Position numbers and translations under genes: made by a program
Origin: Hoplostethus atlanticus
Lineage: Eukaryota > Chordata > Actinopteri > Trachichthyiformes > Trachichthyidae
Reading direction: 5' to 3'
Length of the DNA stretch: 64,000 bases
NCBI GenBank assembly: GCA_034670405.1
Contig: JAXDDX010000014.1
Location: 1,810,501-1,874,500 of the forward strand
Shown here: piece by piece, positions 49,351 to 61,300 of the stretch
Numbering within the stretch: the first letter of the stretch is position 1
Layout: each line of letters begins with the position of its first letter
Notes under the pieces: model-generated
Told to the model about the DNA's origin: nothing
The model's input: the letters and a program-made list of their open reading frames with translations, nothing else
Database searches by the model: none

Positions 49351-50531
49351 CAGTCCCTCCAGGATGTTGCGATCTTGCGATCGCAAGAATTAACGCAAGT
49401 TCACACTCCTACATTAACACTCCTACATGTTACATTAACACTCCTACATGTTCAGGAGGTTGTTTTTTTATTTAAATATGCAATTTGCACCATTTGATTT
49501 TCCTGAGCCTTTGATATGGTTACACACGAGGACAATGCCGGAGTGGCCAATCGGGACAACCGGGACGAATCCCGGTGGGTCTTTGGGCCGGTTGGACGGG
49601 CCGCGCCGCGGTGTAGCCTAATCATTTTATAAACTGTTCAAGTTGATTTGCTGCTAACAGGCCAGTAACTAGTTAGATGTGCTTCTCTGCTCCGGACCTC
49701 TCTCTCTTTTTCTCTGTGTCAAACTGGCAGCACTGACAGACCTGACAGATTAGAGCGAGACGGGAACGTGACGGGTCAACTAATGATGTGATGGTGTTAC
49801 ACCATTTACACAGCGACTGCATTAGTGGTGTAGAAAACGTTAATTTTATTACTTCGCAGCAATATTTTGTAAAGCATGCAAGTTGGCTATAAGGTAGCAC
49901 CGGACACACACCATTCCCCCACTATCGGCACAGACCAACCACTCCTACTCGCCTTCTTCTATGTCTTCCAGTAAAATGAACTACAAACCGCTCACTCCGC
50001 CACCTACTGGCAGGTGCAATAAACCTAGAACTGATCAAATAACTACATGCCACAGTATATTATTAAACAAAACATTGAAGGGATTGGGCAGGTATTAAAA
50101 AAATATATCTTTTTACAGGTGCTACAATGGCAAACTGTAGATATGCTGCATTGCAGCCTAAAGGGAAAAAAAATAAATAATAATAATGTAAAGAAAACTA
50201 GGATTAAAAAGGAATGAAAGACAAAGAAAGGCACTAGACAGGGATCATGTGTAGTAAAAATAGTTTTCAGCCGGCGGCCCCAGGAGGTATTAATGTGTGA
50301 CGATTACTCTACTACTTTAAAAACAAAAACTGAAAAAACAGAGTGGGCAGTTTACAATGTTTTGGGCAGGATGGGGAGCTCGAAATTTTCATCAATTCCT
50401 GCTGTTTTACCACAAGATAACACGAAAAATATCGCAAATTGCATCGCAATTTTTGATGAAAGCCGCTGCAAATTCAATCATTTTGCGCCGCAATAATCAG
50501 AAAAAAACGCCGCGAGATCCTGGTGGGACTG
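49351..50531. mobile_element. hAT-like element, CAGTCCCTCCAGG ends
   Basis: CAGTCCCTCCAGGAT at the left matches the complement of GATCCTGGTGGGACTG at the right. Subterminal DNA has repeated TTGCGAT/ATCGCAA motifs. The flanks share CTCACT. The interior contains short ACACTCCTACAT tandem repeats (49,405-49,452) and a GC-rich block with GGGCCGG motifs (49,540-49,612) that may be a further insertion. No transposase seen. Confidence 0.8.
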
Positions 50532-50639
50532 ACTCACTACGCATGAAGAGACATGTTTAGAGGTGTTTTGTGTAGGGAGGAGTGTGTAAACAAATAATTT
50601 GTTAACTGATTGTACTGAACTGAGGTGGTGTGTTTTCAG

Positions 50640-50754
50640 ATCCGTCCACAGGAAATGTCAGATGGCTGTTTCTGGGTGCTGGCTGATGAGGACCGATACG
50701 CAAAACCTGAGTTGCTCAGCAGACTTGCTCTCGCCTTTGGTTCACAAAGAACAG
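50640..50754 (+). CDS. diaph3: diaph3 exon: start of FH2
   Basis: The acceptor is GTTTTCAG and the donor is ACAG|GTCAGA; the exon is 38 codons plus 1 base. The peptide is IRPQEMSDGCFWVLADEDRY, then AKPELLSRLALAFGSQRT. It follows NWSK of the FH1 exon to form the lasso/linker start of FH2, which encircles the partner FH2 in the actin-binding dimer. It is the last formin exon recognised. No later FH2 exon was seen before 64,000, so the next intron is probably longer than 13 kb. Confidence 0.93.
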
Positions 50755-52551
50755 GTCAGACCCTGAATTCCTGTATAGATTCTCTCTGTTCTGTATTCCT
50801 CCCCAGCCCTGTTCTTCCTTTCCTCTCCAATCCCCTTTCTTCCCCTCTACCTAGTACAGCTTGCTGGCTCGTGACTTTGGTCAGTTGGCTTTCATTTTCA
50901 TTGTGATGGTAGGGAGGAAAATATTTGGATTCCTCATTTGAGCCACAATGGTTAAGAAAGACAGAAAGATGTGTATGTGTATCTGTGTGTGGTGTGTTAG
51001 TGTGTGTACTTCCCTCTGTGGTTGTGTATCTTTTGCAAAGTGTCTGATTTCATTGTGGAGGCTTTGCATGACAGACAAAGATACAAGGAAGTGTGTGTGC
51101 TTGTATCAACCCTCCAGGCTTCTATTAGCAGTCAAATTGCTTTTTATCACTTTCAGTGAATGGATAGTGGGATATGCATGACAGAAGTGAACACTCATTT
51201 GTTAAGCTTCAATTTGGTCTAATTTCCTATGCTGTTTCAAGCGTAAGATGAGATCCTATAAGCGCTAAATGAAGTACATCACTTATTCTTTTCCATGCCT
51301 TGCCTATCTTGAAGTTTCTGTCGTTAATATCCTACCTTATGTGTTACCATAGCGTATCTTGCGTTTCTTATTGTACAAGGATAATACATAGGCTATTTGT
51401 TCTATTTCACTTCTTATGTCTTAGCTGAGTCAGAGTCCTCAAGGTTGTAACAGTCCCCCAGTTTCTACTAGACTACAGTCTCACTATTCCTGGTGGTATT
51501 GCTGCATGATAAGACACCATACAGTTACAATCACACGTATTAGTATGGCTGACAAGGTCTAGAATATTCATGTACAAGGTTGTTTGAATGATTAGAGCAA
51601 GAGCGAGAGGTAGCAAGAGATGTTATCAGTCTTGTCCTCTCCTGTGCTTGGTCTATTAGTCTCTTCTCTGATGATTTATTCACATGTGTCTTGTGTTTTC
51701 TCTCCCGTCGCCTTGTCACCGACTCAGCTAGCTTACGCCATTTTGAATTATTCATCCAGGTGTTATCTACCTGTCACAACTCTATGCCGCTCCTCTCCAG
51801 GCACATGAGACTCCCTTCTACACACCAGTGCGCCCTTGTTCCTCCCTGACAAGGTGTTGAATAATAGAGGCAGATCTAAATGGCAAACAGGTAGACACAC
51901 AGTCAAGCAGGTGTTCTCCAGAGAGGACAGCAGAAGGATGTCCAACAACAGACAATTGTACTTCTGTATCTGAGTAATGACTATAATAATCATGAAGTAC
52001 ATTTCTCATTATATGAGTAGTCACACATACAAGTCGGGGTGCTCTGCAGCATGCCAACCACCTGGTGTGTCACTGCTCATGGATAATGCAATTTAGATTT
52101 GGTATGAAAGGTATGAAACATCCAGGATGTAGGATGTCTAAATCCAACCTTCTTGAGTTGAGCCCTCCCTCTCCAGTCTTGTTTTCCTCCCTGTCTTTCC
52201 TCTTCCCAGTGGAGGCTGGGAACAACATGTCGGGTGGGTTGAGCTGTTAGTCCAAGTTGCTGCGGTGTGTGTGTGTGTGGGTGTGTGTGTGGGTGTGTGT
52301 GTGTACAGGCTTGTCCTCTCATTAACAAAGCCATGTTCACTTCATCTCACTTAAGAGCAACGACATCTGGATCCGCATTAAACATTAAAAAGGACACAGT
52401 CTTCTCTCAGTTTTTTTCATTAAATATTAATAAACTTCCTTATTCTTTCGTGATGATTGTGCCTCTTGCAGTCGTTATCTGAGACAATCTCTGCCCTCCA
52501 GTACACAAACTGCTGAGGTTATATTGGGCAAAGCATTTTTTTTTATATCAT
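50755..52551. other. Intron after first FH2 exon
   Basis: No gene recognised. (TG)n at about 52,264-52,304. Confidence 0.55.
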
Positions 52552-52563
52552 TGTTTGAAGTGT

Positions 52564-52909
52564 GAGCAGCATGGTGGCTCAATGGTTAGCACTGTTGCCT
52601 CACAGCAAGAAGTTCCTGGGTTTGAATCTCCACCTTCTGTGTGGAGTTTGCATGTTCTCCCAGTGTTCGCATGGGTTTCCTCCAGGTGCTCCAGTTCCCT
52701 TCCACATTCCAAAGACATGCAAGTCAGGTGGATTGGATACTCTAAATTGCCCATTGGTGTGAATGGGAGTGTGTTTTTGTATATGTGTTCGCCCTGTGAT
52801 GGACTGTCGACCTGTCCAGGGTGTTTCCGGCCTTTCGCTCATTGCATTTTGGAATAAGCTCCAGCCTGAATAGGAATAAGCGGGTATGGAAAAAGAATGA
52901 ATGAATGAA
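52564..52909 (+). repeat. tRNA-derived SINE, near full length, with target-site duplication
   Basis: The head AGCATGGTGGCTCAATGGTT (A box) and GGGTTTGAATC (B box) is followed by the body TGGAGTTTGCATGTTCTCCC and the tail AATAAGCGGGTATGG plus (AATG)n. The flanks TGTTTGAAGTGT (52,552-52,563) and TGTTTGAATTGT (52,910-52,921) match at 11 of 12 bases. Confidence 0.88.
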
Positions 52910-52921
52910 TGTTTGAATTGT

Positions 52922-54540
52922 TAAGTGATGAACTAAGCTACAGATTCAACCAGAATTTATACTTGAATTTAATGCATTTGGAGGAGTGAAAGCAAACAAT
53001 TTTCTGACTAACCAAAGTTGAGTTTTTTCTACAGTGATAATATCCTTTATGGCTCTACGCTGGGGTAATTTCTTTGTTTTTCTATTCAGAGTTGGTTGTG
53101 GTTGTTGGTGAAGGGTCAATTCCATTGCAGTGCATCTCTTCAGTTAACAAATTGGGATAAATGGGTTTTTCATTTTTGAGTGAGCAGGTCAGAGTGAGCA
53201 GAAATTAGACCATCTAGAGCAATACGAGTTAATTTGCATGCTCCTTCATTAGGTGCAACTCTCAGTGGATACAAAGGTAAATCTGTGTAAATCCCCGCTC
53301 TGATCAATTACAATTAATATAACCTCTCAATTAGGGACAAAACAGTGAGATGTGGTCACTCTCCAATGAGTGTAAGGCTAGTTATTTAATCTAATAGAGC
53401 AATTACTGGCTAGCATTGCAGCACGGGAGAAGTGACAGCCCATTTTACACTGTATAAGGGGAGAAAGAGGCAATGTAGAATGGACTTTATTGTGTGTGTT
53501 TGTGGATGTTGGTTTATCAGAGGAGCATTAGTAAAGGGTGGTAATCCAGGTGTTTTCTGTTGCTGGAGGAAACAGCATCTGGCACCCAAATCTGTTGTCC
53601 TAAATTCCCATGGAACTAAACAAATTGGTGGCAGCTATGTGGGTAGATGAGGACGGTGTCAATGTCTCTCCGCTCTGTGTTACCTGTATTCCTTAATATG
53701 GTGTTGTAATTATTTTCTTACTCACCTCCCTTCTTTTGCTTCGAGGCTAATAAAGCACAGTGGCCCTCCTCTCCTGGGTCTGACATAATTAGCACCCATC
53801 TTCCTGCTAGCTATCCTGTCCTCTCCTTTTTTCTCACCTCTATGTCCAAACCAAATCCCACTGATGGCCACAGTAATTTCAACATACTATATTGTGCATA
53901 GCAAACTTTGTTAGGGAAGCTTCTTGTGGTAGAGATGGGGAGAGAAGAGAGTGCAGTGAGGGTTGAACTCTTTCTCAAGTGCTCTCTCCTGTCTAGCTTT
54001 CCAGCATAGTTTGTCCTCGAGGCCTGAATACCCTTGTATATACATGTATTGCTATCGTGCACAAGTATACAGCATGCTAGCATATTGTCAGTCCATAATG
54101 TACTTCCCAACATCTTTCAGGTAGTAAGCGATGGAAAGTTCAGGGATGTGTGAGATGCGTCCCATTATTGATCTAGCCAAAATGATCCTTAATTATTGGC
54201 CCTGCAAAGAGCAGGACAGATCAATCCATTTTGCTGGTACATTTTTTTCAAGTCCATCAGAAACAATCAGGGGGGAAAAAAGTCCAAGCAACATGCAAGT
54301 CATTTTCATCTACGCAGATTCTTTACTTCAGTAGCGTTCGTGAAACTTTAAAATACTGACTGTTGGCTGTGTGTGTGAGAGAGTGTGAGAGAGAGACACA
54401 GAGAGACTCCCTCCTTTTATGGCTATCTGAGCACCTTGTATGTTTGTGCTCTTATTCCATCAACCTCCTTTTGGTCCTTTTTGGTTCTATAATGATTGTG
54501 TGCCAGTGCACTGCTGATGAGTTATGAAATCATCTTCACT
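52922..54540. other. Intronic, nothing recognised
   Basis: AT-rich non-coding DNA with a (GA)n near 54,376-54,406. No gene recognised. Confidence 0.5.
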
Positions 54541-54544
54541 AATA

Positions 54545-55440
54545 TCCTAAGAGTTCTGCTAAAAGCTCTCTACACCTCTTTTCTAACTCATGGATTAAAT
54601 TGTCATCTAAGCAGGAGCTTGAGGGATATTTGGAGGAGGTGCACAGAGATAGGGAAAGGTTTAGAGAGCTAGCGCTCTCCCCTGATATTTCACCTATTGG
54701 AGAGATACAGTAGATAGTCAGTGTGATGTTAGCCCACCAAGGTGGAAAGAGATAGTAAGGCATGCAAGGGCCTCTTTAGCCCCGGGGCCTAATGGAGTCC
54801 CCTACCGGCTATATAAGACTGCGCCAGATGTGCTGAGGTTTCTATGGAAGTTGATGAATGTAGTCTGGAGGAAGCAGGTTATTCCTAAGGCGTGGCACAG
54901 AGCAGGGGGAATCTTGATTCACAAAGAAAGGGTCTCTGTAGAAATAAATCAGTTTAGGCTGCAGGGAGGGCTGCGCCACCAATTAGGGCGTACATGGACG
55001 ATATGATGATTATGACGTCAACAGCTCCATGTCCTAGCAGGCTGCTGGATAAGCTAAATAGTAATCTACAGTGGGCTAGGATGAAAGCAAAGCCAAGTAA
55101 GTCTAGGAGCATTTCGATTGTTAAAGTTTTTCATAGATGATGAAGTGGTGCCAACAGTGGTAGAGAAACCGGTCAAAAGCTTAGGAAGATGGTATGACGC
55201 AAGCCTCAGTTATAAGGGTCAACTTCAGGAGTTGAGGCAGGAAATGATTCGAGGCATTTCAGGTATAGACAAGTCAGGGCTCCCAGGAAAGTTAAAATTG
55301 TGGTGTCTGCAGTTTGGATTGATTGTTGCCTCGGCTGATGTGGCCGGTGACAGTGTATGAGGTTCCCCCCATCGAAGGTATAAAAACTAGAAAGGATGAT
55401 CAACTCATTTATTAGAAAATGGCTTCTTGGAACAGTTTCA
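54545..55440 (+). mobile_element. LINE reverse transcriptase relic
   Basis: Forward frames read ARASLAPGPNGVPYRLYKTA, then LWKLMNVVWRKQVIPKAWHR and AGGILIHKE (early RT motifs). After a gap comes AYMDDMMIMTSTAPCP with the YMDD catalytic motif (about 54,990), then KPVKSLGRWYDASL and LPGKLKLWCLQFGL. The order is that of a non-LTR retrotransposon related to the R2/NeSL group. Several hundred residues between the motif blocks are missing and frames shift near 55,100 and 55,330. Clade assignment is from memory of motif wording. Confidence 0.78.
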
Positions 55441-56018
55441 TCAAGTAAACTATATATTACAGTTCACAAAGCCCTGAACACCGCTATAAACCCCAACCTC
55501 CTACCCGTTCTCTCATTTGCAAGAAAGAGTGTCTTCCAATGTTGGATTTTCTGGTGACATTGTCTCAGGCAAATTCACTTCAGGGAGGTCAGTGAATGTT
55601 TGAGCAAATACATCCCACCACCATAATCTTTTCCCATAGCTGTGTTCACATTCCGAACCTCTCTGTATTCACAGCATGTGCCATCAATGTGCAACTGAGG
55701 GCTGACATGTTCTGTAGTAATCTATACATGTTGCATCCATGCCACCTGCTCATGTAAGAGCCTTATTCTTTGGGCCCTGCATGAAATGCAGTTCTTTGCC
55801 TCTCTCTTGTAATACATATATAGATATGCAATGAAATGGTGAATGGTAGAGGCACACAATTTGGTACGTTTGTAATAAATGTATAAAATAGGACCTTGTC
55901 AAGTGATTTGGCCAGGTGTGTAACACTTAATCCCTGATGATTATCAAAATGGTTAAAATTTATGTCTATTTAAGAGTCAAAAGCCCAAATGTAATCAGTT
56001 TATAATTGTTCACTGAAC
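55441..56018. other. No gene recognised
   Basis: Sequence between the LINE relic and the stop codon of the antisense SAMD3-like gene. It may include that gene's 3' untranslated region. Confidence 0.45.
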
Positions 56019-58158
56019 CTAACCCAAGGTTCCCAGTCTCACTTTCTGAAGAAATTCAAACCTGTGTCTCAGGTCCTTAGGGTAGCTCAGGTTTAAACTG
56101 TAGATCAGGCCAAGCAGGACTGCGCAGCCATTTACCACATCTCTCAGATCTTGCAGCACTTCAACTCCCTCGATTATGACGCTGACATCCTCAGGCTCGT
56201 CTGTGGGCTCTGCTCCCTCATGTCGGATAACATAGATTCCCAAGACCATTTCCTCCATTTCTCTCGTTGCACCAGGATCAACATCAAAATGGGATTAGAA
56301 CATAGAATTAACTAAAATCTGTTTAAGAGAACAGGGCCTGCCACATGTCATGTTCATTATCAATTAATCTTATTTTCAATTCATCTAATTTTCTCAATTG
56401 ATTGTCTATTAATTGTCACACAATAGTAAAAGATACCCATAACAATTTCCCAAAGCGTCGTCTTGAGGTGTTTTGTTTTGTCCAACTAACAGTCCAAAAC
56501 CCAAAGATGCTCAATTACCTTGATTTAAAACAGAAAGTAGCAAATCCTTATATTTGAGAAGCTGGAACTAAATAATTGTTTATTATTATAAAATTAAATA
56601 ATTAAATAATAATTAAATAATTGCATTTTTGTTCAAAAATGACTTAAACAATATTACCAAAATAGTTGCCAATTACTTTGACCAATTGACAAATCCAATG
56701 AATGAAGTAATTGTTTCAGCTCTTAATTAGAAAACTGCATTGCATTGTCATCATTGGCCAAATAAAATCAGCACAACATGCAAATACACTTGATATTAAG
56801 TGATAACAGTTCTTACTAGACCCTGACCAAAGAAAGTGGCAAGGCCACAAATATCAGTAAGAAATCCCAGTACAGTAATTCCAAAGATATATTTGTGCTA
56901 ATTTAGACACAGTGACACCATTATATAGATTGTCTACCAGAGAACACTGACAAGTTCATTTTTACATGCCAAATGTCCCATTCAGTGCACATCTTGGTCA
57001 AAATTCATTATAATAAAAAAAATGATAAGGGATCTTTGTCAATAATGTTTGGCTATGTTATGATTTATGTAAAAAAAAAATATATATATATATATGTAAA
57101 TATTGGCAGATATTACCAGATTTTAAAAAAGTATTTGTTGGGCTATGGTTCATACTGTATGTTGCAACTTACCAAGTACTCCTTTATGAAGCTTTCAGGA
57201 TTTTCATTTGCTTTGAGGACACATTCTCGTCGTGTTTCAACAGTGGGATTCTGTGGTGTGGGAGACAAACAAACCTTCATAATCTACACACAACAACACA
57301 CAACATATGCCATGTTCCCATTACCCATACACAATTTTTGGCGAGGTAAAGAAACAGGATCAGGGAGGTAAAGACAAACAGGGGAAGAGAGGTAAACAGG
57401 GAGAGACAGGGGCAGAGATGTATGTATATATATATATATATGATATAAAGAGTGATAGAAAGTGATAAAGATGGTGACAAGTGATGATGGTGGGCAAGTG
57501 CCCAAACTACACCAAGTAATAGAACTACCTACCTTGTCCATGGCTGCCATGATCAGGCTTATTTTGTGCCCTGCTGTTCCCCCCTTCTTTCTGAACAGCA
57601 AGGATATGACTTCATCCATTGGGGTAAGCAAAACAAGACTTTCAGCTGAGGTTATTCATTGATACATGTACAACTATCACAATCTAAATATACAGAAAGG
57701 TTCAATACTACATTACCTCGCTCTCAGAAAACAGATCTGGCCATCTGGTTCGGAACTCGGTGATGAAGGGCATGTCCTGAATGATTTCCTGTCTTCTATA
57801 GGCAAAGGTTCTTTCCATTTTAGTTTTGATCAGTTGTTGGTTCTTCTTCTTCACCTCCAATAATAGTGCTTGCCTTTCTCCTCAAGACTTTCTTTAGTTT
57901 CACCTGCAGGATAATCAGGACAGTAATTGACTTCGGCTTTCCATGGCTTCTTCACCTGGTTTGGACCATGGTTTGGACCAAGTTCACAAACTCATTATCA
58001 AATTCAATGTCTCTGTACTGCAGTCTGAAATTTCTTGACAAGCCAAAGTGTCTTATAATCTTTCCTTTAAGGTCCTCTACTGAATCTGGTATTCCAGTGG
58101 GAAGAGTCAATTTGGATGCGTTGTCTATTCCAAGTATGACTCTTAGGGTTGCAGTCAT
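56019..58158 (-). pseudogene. SAMD3-like fish-specific gene, 5' part deleted
   Basis: Reading the reverse strand, ATG at 58,156-58,158 starts MTATLRVILGIDNASKLTLP, then LQYRDIEFDNEFVNL, a small ubiquitin/PB1-like N-terminal region typical of fish proteins named 'sterile alpha motif domain-containing protein 3-like'. It jumps directly to KAEVNYCPDYPAGETKESLE in another frame, skipping several hundred residues. Downstream exons are well preserved: AYRRQEIIQDMPFITEFRTR (57,720-57,800), MDEVISLLFRKKGG (57,535-57,625), NPTVETRRECVLKANENPES (57,171-57,251) and a last exon with GIYVIRHEGAEP, stopping at TAG 56,019-56,021. Several introns have GT/AG ends. The molecular role of the family is unknown to me. 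The deletion makes a normal product unlikely. Confidence 0.72.
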
Positions 58159-58386
58159 CTTGTATTCAATCTGAGAAGAAAAACATGAACACATTTCTTT
58201 AAGAATGGTGGGTAATTATTAGGGCTCTAGTGGTCACACATTATTCCTGCAATGACTCAATGCTTCACACTCTACAAAACAATGTATTTATAAAATGTCC
58301 CAAAATACTTAATTTTGTCTTAACCGTGTACATGTAACACAGACTGAACAGGACCAAAGTGAGTCACCAATAATCTGTGCATTGTC

Positions 58387-58641
58387 TTAAAGGTACTGAG
58401 AACCTATTTTCTCAACCAGCTTCTTACTGCAAGTAATGTGACCCACATAAACATTTTCTGCCGAAGTTAGAACAGTTTTGGTTATTTCACAAGTCAGATT
58501 TCTGTCTGTGCTGTTTTTATCTGTGTTCTTCTCGCTGATTTGAAATGGGCAGGAATCAGATGGGAAAATGTGATGACACATACTTCTGGGCACCAATTTG
58601 GATTTAGCAATATCTGAATTAACATCTGCTGACAGAAGCAC
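58387..58641 (-). other. Open frame of unknown origin
   Basis: An 84-codon open frame between the two antisense pseudogenes, rich in Ser/Lys/Thr, with no family recognised. It could be upstream untranslated sequence of the SAMD3-like gene or chance. Confidence 0.25.
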
Positions 58642-58914
58642 ATTCCTGATGAAGCAGTTTGTGTTAAACTTTCTATATAATTAATAACAGAACGTTTTTA
58701 CATTTGATTGTTTATTTAGTCATGAACATGTAACGTCAGATTTTGTTAGTAATTTCTTTCAATTCCAAGTTATGGTTTATTTGGGTTTCCGATTAAGAAT
58801 TTCAGCATTTGCAGTCGGTTTGTTTACACACTTATTGAGTATTGATTATTGACAAATTACAAAACTGTAATTTTTAGGTTAAAGATTAACAGATTACCTG
58901 TCACATGTACAAAT

Positions 58915-61300
58915 CTTTTTAAGGTCACCATTCGTATGGATCCAACTTTGTAGTCAGCCAAAGGGTACTGGTCAGCAAGCTCCTTCAAATCAACCAACGC
59001 CAGCTCTCTTGTTGGATGCAACTCGTAGGCTTGGTAGTGCTCCCTACAATTTTCTGATGATGAGACTCAAATCATCTTGTAAAATACATAGCTGAATTAT
59101 TTCTGAGAATTCTGGCAGACCCCCACATGATCCATGCACAACTATCATGCCCTTTTTGTAGTTAATGCTATTAATGGTGACACTATGGGCAAGGTTTACA
59201 GCAGTCACTTCATGGTACTTCTGAGTGAGGATATTCACAACGTTTAGGACATCAATGGGGACTTTTGAGACTTGTACTACCTCCAAGGAAGATTTTTCAC
59301 TGTCAGGTATGAGCATATCATAGTCCACCATCAACTGATGTTTTTTTGCCAATGACAAAGTTATGTTTCTGAAGTTCTTTGTATGCCTAACAATCTGCTT
59401 AAAAAAGCTGTGATTGGCCTCGTATCGCATGGTCCATAATGCTACAAGGGGACCAAAACATTTAATCATTTCTGGATAATGTTCCAGAAAATGATGTTTT
59501 GGCAACAACTTTTGATTAGGACTGATTTTGGACTGATTTCGGACTTTCGGATTTTGCACTCCAAATATCCGATAGACTCTGCACTATGAACGGGGGCAAC
59601 GACTAATTCCACAATATCCTTTAAATCCAAAATCACCTGCCATGCAGGTTCATCATTAGGAACAAGTTTTCCGGCCATCAAAGGAAGTAATCTAAGGAGA
59701 CACCAGTTTTTGTGGGCGTTGCCACCTATTGATTGTTTGTTTCCTTTGGAAGGTTTGCGGTAACAAATGAGGGTAGTTTGTCTTATCCGCCCACTTGTAT
59801 GGAAACAAGCGAATGAGATTATTGATGTGATCAAGAGTGAATAACTTCTTAGACAGAAGCACAGCAATTCACCGCGCTAGTTCAACCGGAATTATGCCCT
59901 CGAAAAGATCATGCACAATGTCTGGGGGGTAACCACTAATGACATTAAAGTGAAATAGACTGTCAGTCAAAACACAGGCTCTTTTAACACCAAAGCAGTT
60001 TACCTCTTTTGTCCTGAGCTGTTGTGACATGAAGCTGATGACCGTCTTTGCGTCTGCGCTGAAATGCTCCTGATTTCACTTCTTGCGCCTGAATGTCACT
60101 AAGCTGAGCTGTACAAAATCGACAAAAATACTTCTCTGAGAAACTCTCTACAAACCCGGCTAGCCCATGAGCCCCAAGATTATCAGCAACAACACACTGT
60201 ACTGTGCCCTTTATAAATGACCCCAGCTGTGGAATAAACAACCCTTGCTGCTCCAAGGTCACTATATCATGCAAAAGAGGCTAAAATATTTTCTTATAGC
60301 CAAATGCTTTGACATAATCACTTTTGCACAACAATGCTAGGTAAACTGAGGACAAGGCTGAGCTACTACCAGGATGTAAATTACCTAAAATCCATTAAAC
60401 TGCACAAAGTTTGTGTTTCTTCTGTGACGTTCCCAAGGGATTACACACTTCAAAGTCGTCTATATACAAGCACATTGTATATAGAGATTCTTAAATCTTC
60501 ACCTGAAAGAAACAGATCGTTCTTGTAGTGTTCACCATCCTGAAAAGACAAATACTGCTGATGATGTACAGAACAGGCTGTATGACTATCAACAACCTTA
60601 TCAACTACATCATTACGCCTGAGCAGTTGTTATATTGACTTGAGTAAGGGAACATATTGAAAGGTTTTGTTGGACCTTGCATCAAGTACATATTCAACAG
60701 GTTCCACAACCTTAAAATGCTCCTTGTAGTATTGTTTACGTTTGAAAGCTCAAGCTAGTGGACCATCCTTAGCTATTGCTTTCACCAAATGATTATGAGT
60801 AGAAATAGCAATGCTCAGCTCATCAATTATTAACTGATCAACATGAAGGTCATGCTTTTTGAAAATTGTATATGTGCACTACAGCAGAGGTGAAAATAAA
60901 GTGCAATTCTTCTAGGAACTCATCAATTACTGAGCTTGGTACATGTGAGTAAATCTCCAATTTCAGAAGAACAGATGCAGGTTCCCATTTTCTATGTCTG
61001 TTTCAATTAAATTGCGAGAATCTAAACCAGATTTATCTAAACATTTATATCACTACTTTTCAATACTCCAACTTTAAAGTCTTTTACTGTGCAAGTGCCA
61101 TGCTTCCTACTCTTATGAGATTTGAAAGAAGCATATATATTAGTTTGAAAAGAACAATTCTGGAATCTGGAATTCACAGTTGGTAAATGGTAAATGGCCC
61201 AAGGACACTCTACCTCCTGAGCCACAGCCGCCGCCAGGAGCCTTGTTGGAGTTGGAGCATTGATCCCACAATGAACATAATGCCAAAAGTATTAAGTATT
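58915..61300 (-). pseudogene. Zinc-finger/transposase-like gene, multiply broken
   Basis: The reverse strand carries the order known from a large family of uncharacterised fish proteins. A Cys/His-finger-like part reads FKSHKSRKH (about 61,110). Then come EHFKVVEPVEYVLDARS (about 60,690), YIDDFEVCNPLGTSQKKHKL (about 60,450), VADNLGAHGLAGFVESFSEK with CRFC (about 60,170), NWCLLRLLPLMAGKL (about 59,690), FGPLVALWTMRYEANHSFFK (about 59,420) and YKVGSIRMVTLKRFVHV (about 58,930). In-frame stops occur near 60,390 and 60,280, with frameshifts near 59,520 and 59,050. The spaced Asp, Asp and Glu positions recall a CACTA-type DDE transposase; that link is my inference. Confidence 0.75.

Noticed and set aside
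52564..52640. tRNA gene
   Set aside because: The tRNA-like head belongs to a full SINE with target duplications.
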